Origin: Ipomoea triloba | Lineage: Eukaryota; Streptophyta; Magnoliopsida; Solanales; Convolvulaceae | Assembly (NCBI RefSeq): GCF_003576645.1 | Contig: NC_044930.1 | Span: forward strand, 421,161-485,160 | Length of the DNA: 64,000 nt | Direction: 5' to 3' | Part shown: positions 1-12,000 of the stretch, piece after piece | How the letters are laid out: each line of letters starts with the position of its first letter | Position numbering within the stretch: position 1 is the stretch's first letter | Made by a program: the position numbers and the translations under genes | Notes under the pieces: model-generated | The model's database searches: none | Seen by the model: only the letters and a program-made list of their open reading frames with translations | What the model was told of the DNA's origin: nothing

Positions 1-94
1 CCCCCCCCCCCCCTCTCTTTACTCATCAGTTTCTAATTGTAATTATTGTTCTTTTGCTTTCCTTCTTTTTTTTTCCCTGACAATCTGTTTGCAG

Positions 95-2831
95 GTTGAG
101 CTTAGCTTCTATGATGCTGCCAGCTCATCAACTGCTGCACACATTTCTTGTTCAGACCGAATATGTGATTCTATTATTCGGACTGCCTCTGCCTCTGCCC
201 AATGCTCTGCTGAAAGCAACCAGTGTAGTTATTCATTCCAGTATGGAGATGCAAGTGGCACATCTGGTCAATACGTATCAGATATGCTATACTTTGACAC
301 AGTCCTTGGGGCTTCATTGATAGCCAACTCTTCAGCACCAATAGTTTTCGGGTAAGCTGTTATGGGTTGAATGTGATTGTTTTGAGCTAAAGTCATTCTA
401 ACTGATTATAATAACAAAATAAGTTTTCCTGAAAAGGAAAACAAAGAGAAACTAGCTAACAAAATGAATATGTAGTGGAGTTAAAACTGAAAAATGATCA
501 AGTAGTCAACAATGTGCATGGAATAATCACTCCTTACTGGTTATCAGTTATCAAGGTTTCATTTATGTCTTCATAAAGAAGTTCTATTGTGTAAACATGA
601 AATGTATCTTGTACTTTTGCATTTGTCATTATATTTGCTTATCTTTATGATAAAGAAGTCCTTAGAATACAAAGGTTAAGCTGGGATTTAATGTCATCTC
701 CCTTTCAGTCTCTCACCTTTTTGTGTGTGTGTGTGGAAACAGGTGCAGCACCTCTCAGTCTGGGAGTCTAACTTTACCAGACAGAGCAGTTGATGGTATT
801 TTTGGGTTTGGTCAACATGACCTTTCTGTTATATCACAATTGTCATCTCGTGGGATTACTCCAAAAGTGTTTTCACATTGTTTAAAAGGAGAGGGAAGTG
901 GTGGAGGGATACTAGTTCTTGGTGAGATTTTGGATCCAAGAATCGTTTATACTCCCCTTGTACCATCACAGTACGTATTCGCACAATGTTTAACCTTTTT
1001 CATTTCATGGATCTGGTCCTCGAAATGTAAATATAAATTTGTGATTGAATTATGGTTTATGCAATTTTAGATCTTCAATCTGCCTGTTGTAATTATAATG
1101 TAATGCAGTCAGAATCTGTTCTGCATCCTTTCTATACCTTGGCTGTCTGTTATGGTTATGTTTTGAAAACACTTGTTTCTCAGCTTACTTCCTATTTCAT
1201 TTATTTATTTATTTTTGTGCCATCAAGCTGAGAAACCAGTGTTTTAATTATTTATTTACTCCTTGTGAGTGGGTGGATGATATAAATGAATGTCTGGCAT
1301 TGCAATAAGTCATTATCAGCAAAATCTATGTCCTGATCAAGTTGTTTATCTGCAGGCTTCATTATAATGTATATTTGCAGAGCATTGCTGTGAATGGACA
1401 ATTGTTGCCTATTGATCCAGAAGTGTTTGCAACATCTGGAAATTGTGGAACCATTGTAGATTCTGGGACAACTTTGGCTTATCTTGTCCCTGAAGCTTAT
1501 GAACCCTTTGTCAGTGCTGTAAGTTTGTCTATCGTCACACTTTTAGAATGATACAGAAGTCCCAAATCACCTTACTACTATCCCCTTAAAAAAAAGGCAA
1601 ACCTTATCTGGCTTGCTGCCTTAGCTGATGGTAGCCTACCTTTATTGGGATCTATTTGGTTAATTGGTTCAACCTTATTGCTAAAAGATTCTATATTATA
1701 TGTCTATCCAAAACAACATCCTTCTTTGATTTACAAGTATTTTACTTGGGCTATTTAACTGCACTGAAGATCATGAATCTTTCATTGCGCTGATTTTATA
1801 TCTTCCCCTGAAGCCTGTTTTCTCTCTTGTTCCACAGATAACTTCTTCTGTCTCACAGTTAGCCAGGCCCGTCATATCTACTGGGAAACAGTGCTTTCTA
1901 GTTTCTACCAGGTTTGTTCAATTACAATTCTTTAGTGAAAGCTTGAAACTGTAGAACCAGTTTTCGTTCTGTTTGGGCACTTGAATGTGACACCTTTTTT
2001 CCCTTTATGCAGCATAACTGAGATATTTCCTTCAGTTTCTTTGAACTTTGCTGGTGGCGCATCCATGGCTTTAAGACCATCAGAGTACCTTGTTCATATG
2101 GGATTTGTTGTGAGTGCTGCAACCTGAATTTTAAATTTGTTTCCCATCAAACATCTAAATGACACTCCACTATGATTGCTTTAACAGGAGGGGTCCTCAT
2201 TATGGTGCATCGGGTTTGAAAAAATGGACTGTGTTACAATACTAGGAGGTGAGTACCCTGCTTCCCTGGACTGATATAGAAAATGGTTATACTGTCTTTA
2301 GAAAACTCATTCACATCATTTAGAAAACTCATTCATATCATCAATCTTGCTTCACTTTCTAAAGCTTTAGTTCTTTGCAACTAATATTAGACTGTTAGAC
2401 ATTCTCTTACTGATGTATGCAGTCATTATTGAGTAACTTGATGCTTGCATTCTAATGTCTTCTTACTTTACCACCAAATACCAAACCTTGTATATAAATA
2501 ATCAACACACACGAATGCACAGTATGGAATTTTCAATTAAAAGCACTTAGCTTGGTGTGTTTGTGTGTTTGTGTGTTTTGGGTGGGAGAGCTGAATGCCT
2601 GATTCATATACAAGGGCTGATGCTAATTACTTTAGGTTTACTTTCTACATATTATTCATTTTGTAGAGCAAATAGACAGCTGGACAGAAGTAGCTGACTT
2701 TTATTTTCTTGTCTCCTCAGATATTATTCTTAAAGATAAGATCTTTGTTTATGATTTAGCTCATCAGAGAATTGGTTGGGCTGATTACGATTGTAAGTGC
2801 CATCCAACAGTTTTTGTTGTATACCTGTCTC

Positions 2832-2863
<32 letters not shown>

Positions 2864-3115
2864 TTATTTTTATTTTTTTTCTCAAAACAAGAATGAAGTT
2901 TAACCCCCTTTTTTAAATGTCATATGTCAGGTTCTATGTCAGTAAATGTGTCCATAACTTCTGGTAAGGATGAATTTATCAGCTCTGGGCAGTTAAGCGT
3001 GAGCGGTTCATCTAGCAGTGTATTCCTTCATCTGCAACCTACTCCTTGCAGAATTTCTACTCATCTTCTGCGAACATTGATCCTCATGATAGGGCTCGGG
3101 TTCTCATTTTTGTAG
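95..3115 (+). CDS. Aspartic protease, A1 family, C-terminal part (5' end outside window)
   Basis: Secreted or membrane-anchored plant pepsin-like protease, last 378 residues. Exons read as 95-351, 743-970, 1356-1518, 1838-1911, 2013-2109, 2188-2248, 2721-2792 and 2931-3115, all with GT-AG borders and continuous reading (total 1137 nt). Visible: the end of the N-terminal lobe with several Cys and the GIFGFGQ-type motif, then the second catalytic motif IVDSGTT near position 1459 and the [17 protein letters not shown] stretch typical of the C-terminal lobe. The first DTG motif must lie upstream of the window. The C-terminus ends in a hydrophobic tail after a Ser-rich linker, which suggests a GPI anchor, as in the Arabidopsis A36/A39-like group; that is inference. 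Domain order and lengths fit the family. Confidence 0.9.
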
Positions 3116-3706
3116 CTCAAGCTACAGTTTTGGATTCCATTTTTTCTTGGCTTATTGGCTTTGCCAATTTATATTTATAACAATTGGCCAGCCATTGTAG
3201 TAGTGTGTGGATGATTCCATTGTTAGGCTTTCCTCGAACATACATTTCTTACCTAACCAAAGATCAGGGATGTCTCAATGTGTTTCCTAACTCCATCATC
3301 TCTCATACTAGACCGTTATCTATCCTGAATTTCCACATATTATCATTATAGCTGGAGATGGTAAAACTGTAGGAAGTGAAGATTGTAGCACTGTGAGGAC
3401 AGGATTATGACAGTGGTTGATGCCAAACTGGTGAAATCGAAGCGGTAAAACGCGGATGCTGATGCATTCAGCTCTTGGCAAGCTTAGTTGTAGCGGATGG
3501 ATCTTGTATCTTCCATAAGTTTGTTGTAGTATAACAGTAAATTATGTATTTTGTAGTATGTTTTGTTTATCTTATTTGTGTTTGGCATAACCCCCCCACA
3601 TGGAAATTGTACAACATTTTATGAAGAGTATGCTATCAAATGAATGTATTGTTCTCCTAAAAGGCAATGCCAAGAGTCTCAATGATAGAGTATGGAACTC
3701 TTATGA

Positions 3707-3871
3707 GGACATTTGGTTTACGGAATGTGAGATTACCATTATTATAATATAAGAATTAATTATCAAGTGGAAAATTGAAATATGTTAAGATAATCTTGAA
3801 CCAAACAAGGTTATATAACATTGCCCATCACCAGACTCACATTATCTAGGTAATCCTGAACCAAATGCCCC
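3707..3871. mobile_element. MITE-like element with ATTTGGTT terminal inverted repeats
   Basis: The left end reads GGACATTTGGTTTACGGAAT and the reverse complement of the right end reads GGGGCATTTGGTTCAGGATT, so about 30 bp are imperfectly inverted. The inside is AT-rich and non-coding. It sits just past the 3' UTR of the aspartic protease. The termini resemble PIF/Harbinger- or hAT-type MITEs; I could not settle the target-site duplication. Confidence 0.5.
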
Positions 3872-5151
3872 GAAGGAGTTGAAGGGAAGCATATTCATGT
3901 TTGAAATACATGTCTTCTGTAAAAAGAAAGGCAAACCAAGAGTCTCAAGGATAAAGTGGATAAGCGTTTACATGTTTCAGAAACATCTCTTCTCAAAAAA
4001 GAAAACTCATAGAATGTATTTCTTATCTTGCATTTTACCTTCTGTGCCTTGTCACAGCTATGAAAGTGGCAAGATCTTAAGAACAAACACTAAAAATTAT
4101 CATGTGCTATGGAACAACTATACTAAAAGATGAAAACTACAAATAAGAAACTCCATATTAATAATCAGACAGAATTGGAAAGAACTTGAGCAGGAAGGAT
4201 GACACCTGTTCTACAAGAACAATGGCTCTCTCATGGCACAGGTGTCATCTACAAAGACAAGAATACCTCCTAAAGGAAACCAACTTTTAGCTGCTAAACA
4301 TGTTAAGGAAACCCTAACTTCATTCTAATGAACAAAGCATACTTTGCACACAACTAATTGTAATGTCCTACATCACTCCTCTCAGGGAAGAATCATTGCA
4401 GAAATCATCCTTTTGCACCCAGAAGACAATGGCAGAAGTTAAAAGAACAGGTGGTATTATGCCAAGCTCATCTTGGCAAAGAAAGGGAAATCAATATCAC
4501 CATAACAATGATATATTGTAGATACAAGAAAACGACTAAGAAGAGAGACCGAGTATCTTTCAAAAGAACAAAACATTTCATTCCAATTCCAATTAACAAT
4601 TTAGACTACATGTCCTCCGCTTACTTCCCCTTTACTTAGTAGGGCTACATGTCTACATTGAAACCACTATAAAAGACTCTGCAATCCATATATATATATA
4701 TACTTCAGCTCTTGCTCAAGCTTGCCTGAGCAGCAAAAAGCCCGAAGGCCACACTTAAACATGAAGCCATCATCATTTTTATTTTTTTTTGAAAGAAAAC
4801 ATGAAGCCATCATCATTTAGATATCAAGACTTCATCTTTTAGTACTTTCTACAAGAAAAATAACAACTTGATAGAATTAAACATAGCATCATTGTTCCTA
4901 ATGCAGTCAATAAAGAACTGATAATGCCCTGCATTGCCTTCAAACTGTTTCCTAATCATCAATAAACCATTCATCCCATAAATCTAAGAAATGCATTATT
5001 AATAGAATCCAAAAGACATCAAATACTGTATTTCATTTTCCTCTAGCAACAGCTATCAGTTATCATATTAAAACAAAAACACTGAAGTCGTTTCATATTT
5101 CATAAAACTCATTTTTAAAAAATTAAAAGAGGAAGCAAAACAAGTACAGCG
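3872..5151. other. Intergenic region and OSTC 3' flank, no gene seen
   Basis: AT-rich sequence between two genes pointing at each other. Only short chance reading frames occur. The part next to 5151 is presumably the 3' UTR of the OSTC gene on the minus strand. It holds one short perfect inverted repeat (4198-4209 with 4238-4249) and a near-duplicate 24-bp stretch ending at about 4780 and 4818. Confidence 0.6.
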
Positions 5152-5682
5152 TCAGCGAAGATAAGCTGGGATCTTAATGCGAACGAAAAGCATACTCATG
5201 ACGTAAGCAATGACAACAGAAGCAACTCCCGCGGATGCGAAGGAGATCCTTACACTTTTAGCACGGTTGCGATCCAGTGCTAGGTCGAGAAGCACGATCC
5301 CAATTCCACCCAGGACGAACATGAATCCAGACGAGAGCCCTTCAATGATGTACTGCCCGTTGACCCGACCCGGCATGAAGACGACGGGTCGAACCGCCCC
5401 GGTGAAACGGTCCTGCGTGGATCCGATGCCGGGAGGCTCGACAATGACGTCGTAGACGATCCCGGAGACGACCATGAAGTAGGTGAGGAGGATGAGGCTG
5501 TAGACGGTCATGGCGGAGGGGAGAGTCAGTGAGGGGAGCTTCAGGCGGAGACGAGGCGGCCGGAGGAAGGAGTACGGGAGGATCCTGAGCAGGTGGAAAA
5601 TTGGATCGATGGAGAAGTCGCCGGCGTGATCCGCGGTGGCGCCGGTGCCGGAAGAGCCTAGGGTTTCCGATTTCGGAGGCAT
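5152..5682 (-). CDS. OSTC: Oligosaccharyltransferase complex subunit OSTC (DC2-type)
   Basis: Intronless, 176 residues. OSTC is a small multi-pass ER membrane subunit that links the oligosaccharyltransferase to the Sec61 channel for co-translational N-glycosylation. The sequence shows the family hallmarks: a PSAMTVYSLILLTYFMVVSG first membrane segment, then YDVIVEPPGIGS, RVNGQYIIEGLSSGF, a second membrane segment, and a third that ends in RIKIPAYL close to the C-terminus. The first 30 residues are a Ser/Thr-rich plant-type extension. Start chosen at the only Met ahead of the conserved core. The 5' end is unusually GC-rich compared with its surroundings. Confidence 0.93.
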   Translation of the reverse strand: MPPKSETLGSSGTGATADHAGDFSIDPIFHLLRILPYSFLRPPRLRLKLPSLTLPSAMTVYSLILLTYFMVVSGIVYDVIVEPPGIGSTQDRFTGAVRPVVFMPGRVNGQYIIEGLSSGFMFVLGGIGIVLLDLALDRNRAKSVRISFASAGVASVVIAYVMSMLFVRIKIPAYLR

Positions 5683-5953
5683 TTCTCGAGCTGACGACTT
5701 CTTTAGTTCTCTCCACGGAGTGAAGACTGATATGTACTATTGAACGACTCTGTTATAGAGCTGATGAGATGATTTCATTTTTAACCATTTCGGTAAAAAC
5801 AAACTGGTAAAAACAAACTAACAAACAGTTAATAAATATATTGGGCCATGTGGAAATCACAGATCAGATTTTACCCTTTAATCAAGGCCCAATGTGGATT
5901 GGGCTTTCATTATAAAACCACCCAATATGTAAGGTTCACTGCATTTCGGCAAA

Positions 5954-6202
5954 TTATACCATGAACCATGGTCTACCTCGCAATCTCGCATTGTAGATAT
6001 TGGTCCAAAAATAATCTTCAAATTTTGTATATATAGTTGACACATTCTGTACCTCTGCAGTTGACCGTTTATGTACCTGTAGTTATCATATTATGTGTCA
6101 GCAATTATCAAGTTATTTGTTTACATATACCGAAACAATTAACTGTAGGTACATAATTTTCGTATCAGACTTCACAATGCAATAGGATGGTCCATGGTAT
6201 AA
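5954..6202. mobile_element. MITE-like element with TTATACCATG terminal inverted repeats
   Basis: Begins TTATACCATGAACCATGGTC and ends with the inverse of TTATACCATGGACCATCC, giving near-perfect terminal inverted repeats about 18 bp long around a 249-bp AT-rich, non-coding body. Similar TTATACCATGGAT ends recur near 49551, 57419 and 59880, so this is probably one dispersed family or a related pair. No transposase is encoded. Confidence 0.6.
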
Positions 6203-7860
6203 CAATTGCTACATTTCTTATTGGTATTCGTTATATACTACAACTGGCTCCCACTCATGCTAGCTAGACTTTTGCAATGTCTCATTTTGTTCTACATGAC
6301 CAAAAAGGTCTCTTACCAATTTTAGAGAAACATTACTGTTATCTAACCCATGTTGTTGTAAATGTGTTCCAATTGTTAAAGGAAACAAATGCTTTAGCTT
6401 TCTCACTCTTGCATTATAACAATATTATTGTTTTTGTGCATTCATATAAATACTTCCACCTAATATTTTCTTGTTTTTTATATCTCAAATATATAGTACT
6501 AATAGAAATTGTTGCATCAAATCATCAATACACGCCAGTCAGTTGTTTTTCCATATTTCGTCCTATTTTACCCTATTTTAAAAAATATACCAACCTTCTT
6601 TTAATATTTGTTCAATTATAATAGGTGGTACTACATCATAAAAGTTTCATTAAAAAGTATAAATTGAGATCAAGTATTGTACTATCTCAGTTCAAAAAAT
6701 TGAACTTTTTATTTTATATTTTATATGCATTTCGTTGATTATATTTGATTATGTTTCAAAAGAAAAAAAAAATTAAGGTTATTTATAATAATGAATAGTG
6801 AATGGAAAAATGTGTGGCTGAGGAGTCTCTGTTTGTTATGGCGCCTTTTATTGTAAGCTGTGGCTGCGAAGCAGAGCCGAATTCTGCGCGTGTACGCATT
6901 TTGAAGCCAACCCAAGTTTTTTTTTTCTTTTCTTTTTTTAATAATGTAATTTGTTCTAAAAAAAATAATAAATAAATAACTAAGAGCAACACCATTTATA
7001 ATTTTTTAAAATTAATTTTGTGTAGGGTCAAACATGAGGTACAAGAAAGATAGTATAAAAGAGAAAATTGAGGTTGTACTGCAATAGAAGGTTTTTTGTG
7101 GGGTCTATTAGGAAAACAAGAAAAACTAAAAGTTGAGGTTGAGGCGCGTTAACTTGTTAAGCGCAAGTTTCACCCACAGTTGTGCACACGTCAGTTAAGC
7201 ACGTTAATAACTATTTCAGTTTTTTTTTCCTGCTCTCTGTCATTTTCTTTATCTTAATCACTCATGCAAAAATTCATTAAAATACAAAACTATTGATATT
7301 GCTCTAATTCTACCTTCATGATGATGAATAATGGCATGTTAAATTTGATAATAGTTGACCATGACCACTTATTAAATTGCGCTGTTAATAATGCGTAAAT
7401 CTCAAGATATAATAAACATGTTTAACTTATTGAGTCATCCCTTTCGAGATTATTTTTAAGTCAACTTTCATTAATAAAATAATATACATAAAATGGGATG
7501 GGAGAACAATATGAATTGAGATTTTGAGAATGATATGTAATAAAAATAATGAATGATTCATAAATTTTACAAATGGCTTTAATATACTTATGAACAGAGA
7601 GGGAAAAACTCCCAACATAATGACTTTGTGTTTCTATGTACATGTAAGTTACACATACTCATCAATCTCTAATACACGGAAAAAATGCATTCATCAATTA
7701 TGGAGTTACAAAAACTATAATAAATGATGCTAGGTGGTAGAAATTCAACAAAGTTTGAGTGTTAAGGTAAATACAAATGGGTGATTCGAAATATTAGTAC
7801 GTGTAGTGTAAAAGAAGTATAAGTGTGGTTAATCCTACAAGGTATATACATACGGGAGAA
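6203..7860. other. AT-rich intergenic DNA, no gene seen
   Basis: Low-complexity AT-rich sequence with scattered stops in all frames. I see no conserved domain, RNA gene or clear repeat array. Confidence 0.6.
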
Positions 7861-8037
7861 TGTTTTTGTGCTAAGTTATTATTAAGCGGTCAAAGACATC
7901 GTGGTCAAGTAACATAGGTCACATGTTCAAATTTCAGTGGGGTATTGACTCGTATTGTTTCAATAGGTTGAAAAAGTATGCATAGACAGATAATAGGTGT
8001 AAGCGAAGCATATTTAGGTGTCTCTGTAATTGAGGAA
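7861..8037 (+). mobile_element. SINE-like sequence
   Basis: Contains GTTCAAATTTCAGTGG, close to a pol III B box, then GTATTGACTC, TTTCAATAGG and GGTTGAAAAAGTA in that order. The same ordered blocks occur at 55290-55430 inside a GT47 intron, with GTTCGAGTTTCAGTGG. Two copies with a shared B-box-like core suggest a tRNA-derived SINE family; the ends are not defined. Confidence 0.4.
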
Positions 8038-8084
8038 TTGAGGAGTGTCACTATTTCTGTAACCTGCTATAACATGTCTGTAAC

Positions 8085-8328
8085 CTGCTATAACAGGTCT
8101 GTAGAGCTCCGACGATATTCTGGCAAGGGATTTACCAGCAGGTAATTGTATGCTATAATAGGTCAGTAGAGCTCCGACGATATTTCGGCAAGGGATTTAC
8201 CAGCAGGTAATTGTCTGCTATAATATGTCAGTAGAGCTTCGACGATATTCCGGCAAGGGATTGTCTGCTATAACAGGTCAGTAGAGCTCCGACGATATTC
8301 CGGTAAGGGATTGACCAACAGGTAATTG
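8085..8328. repeat. 65-bp tandem repeat, about four units
   Basis: Units begin at 8085, 8150, 8215 and 8265. Each has the order CTGCTATAA, GTAGAGCTCCGACGATATT, CGGCAAGGGATT and CAGCAGGTAATTG. The third unit lacks about 15 bp, so the fourth follows after only 50 bp. A partial CTGCTATAACA block precedes the array. It lies about 0.7 kb upstream of the PAB7-type gene. Confidence 0.85.
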
Positions 8329-8865
8329 GCAATTTCCAATCGATTGAAGATGACGACCAACTCCTTATGCTTTGTTAACCAATTGGTTGTCATCTCCCGT
8401 CGACGGACAAGGCCACCAGTTTGGTCGCCTTTTCTGACAACTTGTTGATCAATCTCTTGTCGAAATGTCGTTGTAGCATGTCTAACTGTAACTTTTAAAA
8501 AAATTTAAAAATCTAATTAATTTATTACGATGGTGTATTTGATCATTTTCTCAGAATATTATGATAAGATTAGTGAATTGAAGAGGGTGATCCTTACGCT
8601 CCTACTCGAGCGTAACAAGAGCAACTATTTTGGTTTCTTCTGAGCGAAAACGCCACATCTCCTGTGCCCATGCAAAACCATCCCCCCCCCCACCCCCAAC
8701 CCCCTAGCCGTCCGTCATTTACAGTTAACATTCATTGCTCTCAATCCAAATTCCCGCAATTTGCTTACTTGATTAATGTTGGATTTCATCTCTTTTTTAC
8801 TTTTCCATAATTACCCTCTTTAATCCATCCTCATCTTCTCAACTAAACCCAAGCCAATCCCTTCC

Positions 8866-8950
8866 TTTATATACCTTCGCATTTTTCTATTTTTATTATT
8901 TTATTTTTCCCAAACCCAAACGCCTCTCCCTCTCTCTCTCTCTCTCTCTG
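8866..8950 (+). promoter_or_regulatory. Probable core promoter and CT-rich leader of the PAB7-type gene
   Basis: TTTATATACC at 8866-8875 is a plausible TATA box. A pyrimidine tract (TC)n at 8929-8948 follows and would fall in the 5' UTR, a frequent arrangement in plants. The start codon is at 9014. Confidence 0.45.
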
Positions 8951-9013
8951 TTCTGTTGGAGTAACGTGCTGCATTCCGAGCTCCAACGCCGTCGTTTTCT
9001 GCTGGAGAGACCA

Positions 9014-12000
9014 ATGGCGGCTCCTCAGACGCCCGTGACGACGCCTCCGGCGTCCTTATACGTCGGCGACCTCCATCCTGACGTCACCGATGACCACCTC
9101 TACGACGTCTTCTCCGAGTTCAAGAGCCTCGACTCCGTCCGCGTCTGCCGCGACTCCTCCACCGGCCGCTCACTCTGCTACGGTTACGTCAACTTCATTT
9201 CTCCTCAGGATGGTATATCACTCCACCTCTGTGTTCCTGCTTGTTGTTCTGTTTACGTGTTAGCCGTGTGATTGTTTAGATACGTAAATTGTTTTTATAC
9301 GGCAATGCAGATTCATCTGATCGGTTTCTGGTGCTCCGTTTGGTTTGAATTTAGTTGATTAATAGTATTTTATTTTTTTGGCTGCCGAATTTTGATTAAA
9401 TCCTTGTGTTCAATTTTTTGATCAATCAATCAATGGATTTAAGAAGACACGTGTGTTTATGATATAGAGGAAATGTATAAACATGTGTGTGAGTGTGTCT
9501 GCATACAGATGAAAATTCAGTAAACCTCAGTTTTTTTATGATCTCAGTTTGTTTATCAATCTAGTCCTGATTCTCTGATGCTTACTTTGATAAATCGATG
9601 AAGAAATGGCTAATCGGTGGAGATCATGGTGTGTAGTGTGTACTCCAATTATATATGGTAGAGATCATGGTGCCTTTGTTCAATTTGACTAAGTGGCTGC
9701 TCTGTGTTTCTGTACTGAGGTTCTGTACTTCTATATCTGATTGTTAATGCATCGCAGTGGAATTGCTTGCCTTGCGAGCATTTAATTTTTGTTAATGCCT
9801 ATAGACTATAGTACCATTCAGTTTCATGCTAGGTCTTTTGATAATTAGCATTTCTGTTACTCCATAAGTTATAGTCATTATGAAAATTGTCTGACAGTAA
9901 ACTGCATATATGATTGCAAATATTGGATTATTGATTCTCAATAACTGTTTTTTTTTTCTTTCTTGTCTGTTGCATGTATAATTAACTACCTCTGACTTTC
10001 TTATTAATTGCTGGTTTTGTTGTTTAAGTGTTGGACATTGTTATTTTTCCATGCAATTGCTTTAAAGGTTAAATTGGAAAGTTGTTAAGCATTTGATTTT
10101 TTGGTTGTAGACATGTACCTTATTCTTATGTCAATGGCCATTTAGGATTTGTGCACTAGCTTTTTATTAACCAATTATTGATTGTGAATCATGTGGATGT
10201 ACATGATCAAAGTCTTGGAATCTTTGTTAGCAGCTTCCATTTACTAAATTTATTGTTTTATTTTAATTTTTTAAAAACACGTTGTAGCTGTACAAGCTAT
10301 TGAGGTAAAAAACCACTCAACTCTGAATGGAAAAGTGATAAGGGTTAGTTGGTCTCGACGCGATCCTGATATTAGAAGAAGTGGAGTAGGGAATGTATTC
10401 ATTAAGGTACATTCTGTATCTGTAATCTTCTGGAGATTATACATATGTCTGATTTGAAATGTGTAATTGAGGTTCACAATTTTGCTGCAGAATTTAAGTG
10501 ATGTTATCGACAATACAAAGCTGCAAGAAATGTTTCTGAGGTTTGGAAATATTTTATCTTGTAAAGTTGCCATGTCTGATGATGGAAAAAGCAAAGGATA
10601 TGGCTTTGTCCAGTTTGAGTCTGAGGATTCTGCTATTGCTTCTATTGAGCAGCTCAATGGCTCTCTTGTTGAGGGAAAGCAGCTGTATGTATCATTCTCT
10701 ATTTGTTGGCCAATATTGCAAATTTGCAATTGTTCTTTTTTCTTATATCCGCACTTGTATATGTATATCTGAATGTTTTACACTAACTTTTTGAATAGTT
10801 ATGTAGGCAAGTTTATCAAAAAGAGTGAGCGCATTTTACTAAGTCCCGATGCTAAGTACACCAATCTTTACATAAAGAACTTGGATCATGACATCACAGT
10901 GGAGCATCTCACGGAGAAGTTTTCTGAATTTGGGAAAATTGCGAGCTTGGCCATCTCAAAAGATGTGAATGGAGCTTCAAAAGGTTTTGGATTTGTTTGC
11001 TTTGAGAATCCAGATGATGCAAAGCAAGCACAAGAAGCTATGGATGGAACACAACTTGGTAAGTCATGTGCTGTTAATGATGTCAACATGTCATACTCAA
11101 ATGTTTTATTGACTGCTGCACCTTTTAAACATTATATGTGTGCATGAATAGGGTCGAAGAAGCTTTATGTTGCTAGGGCACAAAAGAAAGCAGAGCGTGA
11201 ACAGATCCTGCAGCATCAGTTTGATGTGAAAAGGAAAGAACAAATAATGAAATTCCAGGTAGCTTTATTTCTGATTTTATTACTTGAATGATGCACCATC
11301 TGTCATAATATTTTCTCACTGTAGCTCACTTGAACATTTCAGGCTTCAAATGTGTATCTCAAGAATATTGATGATGATATCACAGAAGATGAGCTGCGGG
11401 AACTTTTTAGCCAATGTGGCTCAATTACTTCTGCAAAACTTATGCGAGATGATAAAGGAATGAGTAAGGGCTTTGGATTTGTTTGCTTCTCCACACCTGA
11501 GGCAGCCGTTAAAGCTGTTGCTACTCTCCATGGTTAGTATATGTGAGATTTTATTAGTTGGATTTCTTTTCTTTTATTATTATTATACTGTTATTATTAT
11601 TTTGTAGTTCTGCAGAATTTCAAGACAGATGTACATTGTACATCTCTGATTGGGGCAAATCTTTTTGCATGTGTATTCAGTAGAAGTTATCTGTATTTGC
11701 CTTCAGTTATTGTGCAATCAAGTAGCTCCCTTTCCTGCTAGAAGGGAAAAATCTGGTTTTCAGTATTGAATAAGAACCGGCATTTCTTATTTGCAGAATT
11801 TGGAGATACATTTGATTCCATACTAATATTCTTCACATTCAAAATACTTCCAGACTTTATTAGTTGCTCAATGAATTCACCTCTAGTCCTTTTTAGTACG
11901 GAGTATTATTATTAAAAATTTACTGCGGTCACAAAAACTCTGTATTGTCTGAATTGTCGTTTTGAGTTGTATTAAATCACCATACCACTTTTTGAATTTG

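Noticed and set aside
5210..5716. Long frames overlapping OSTC on the other strand and in another frame
   Set aside because: They are shadows of GC-rich OSTC codons and show no family similarity.
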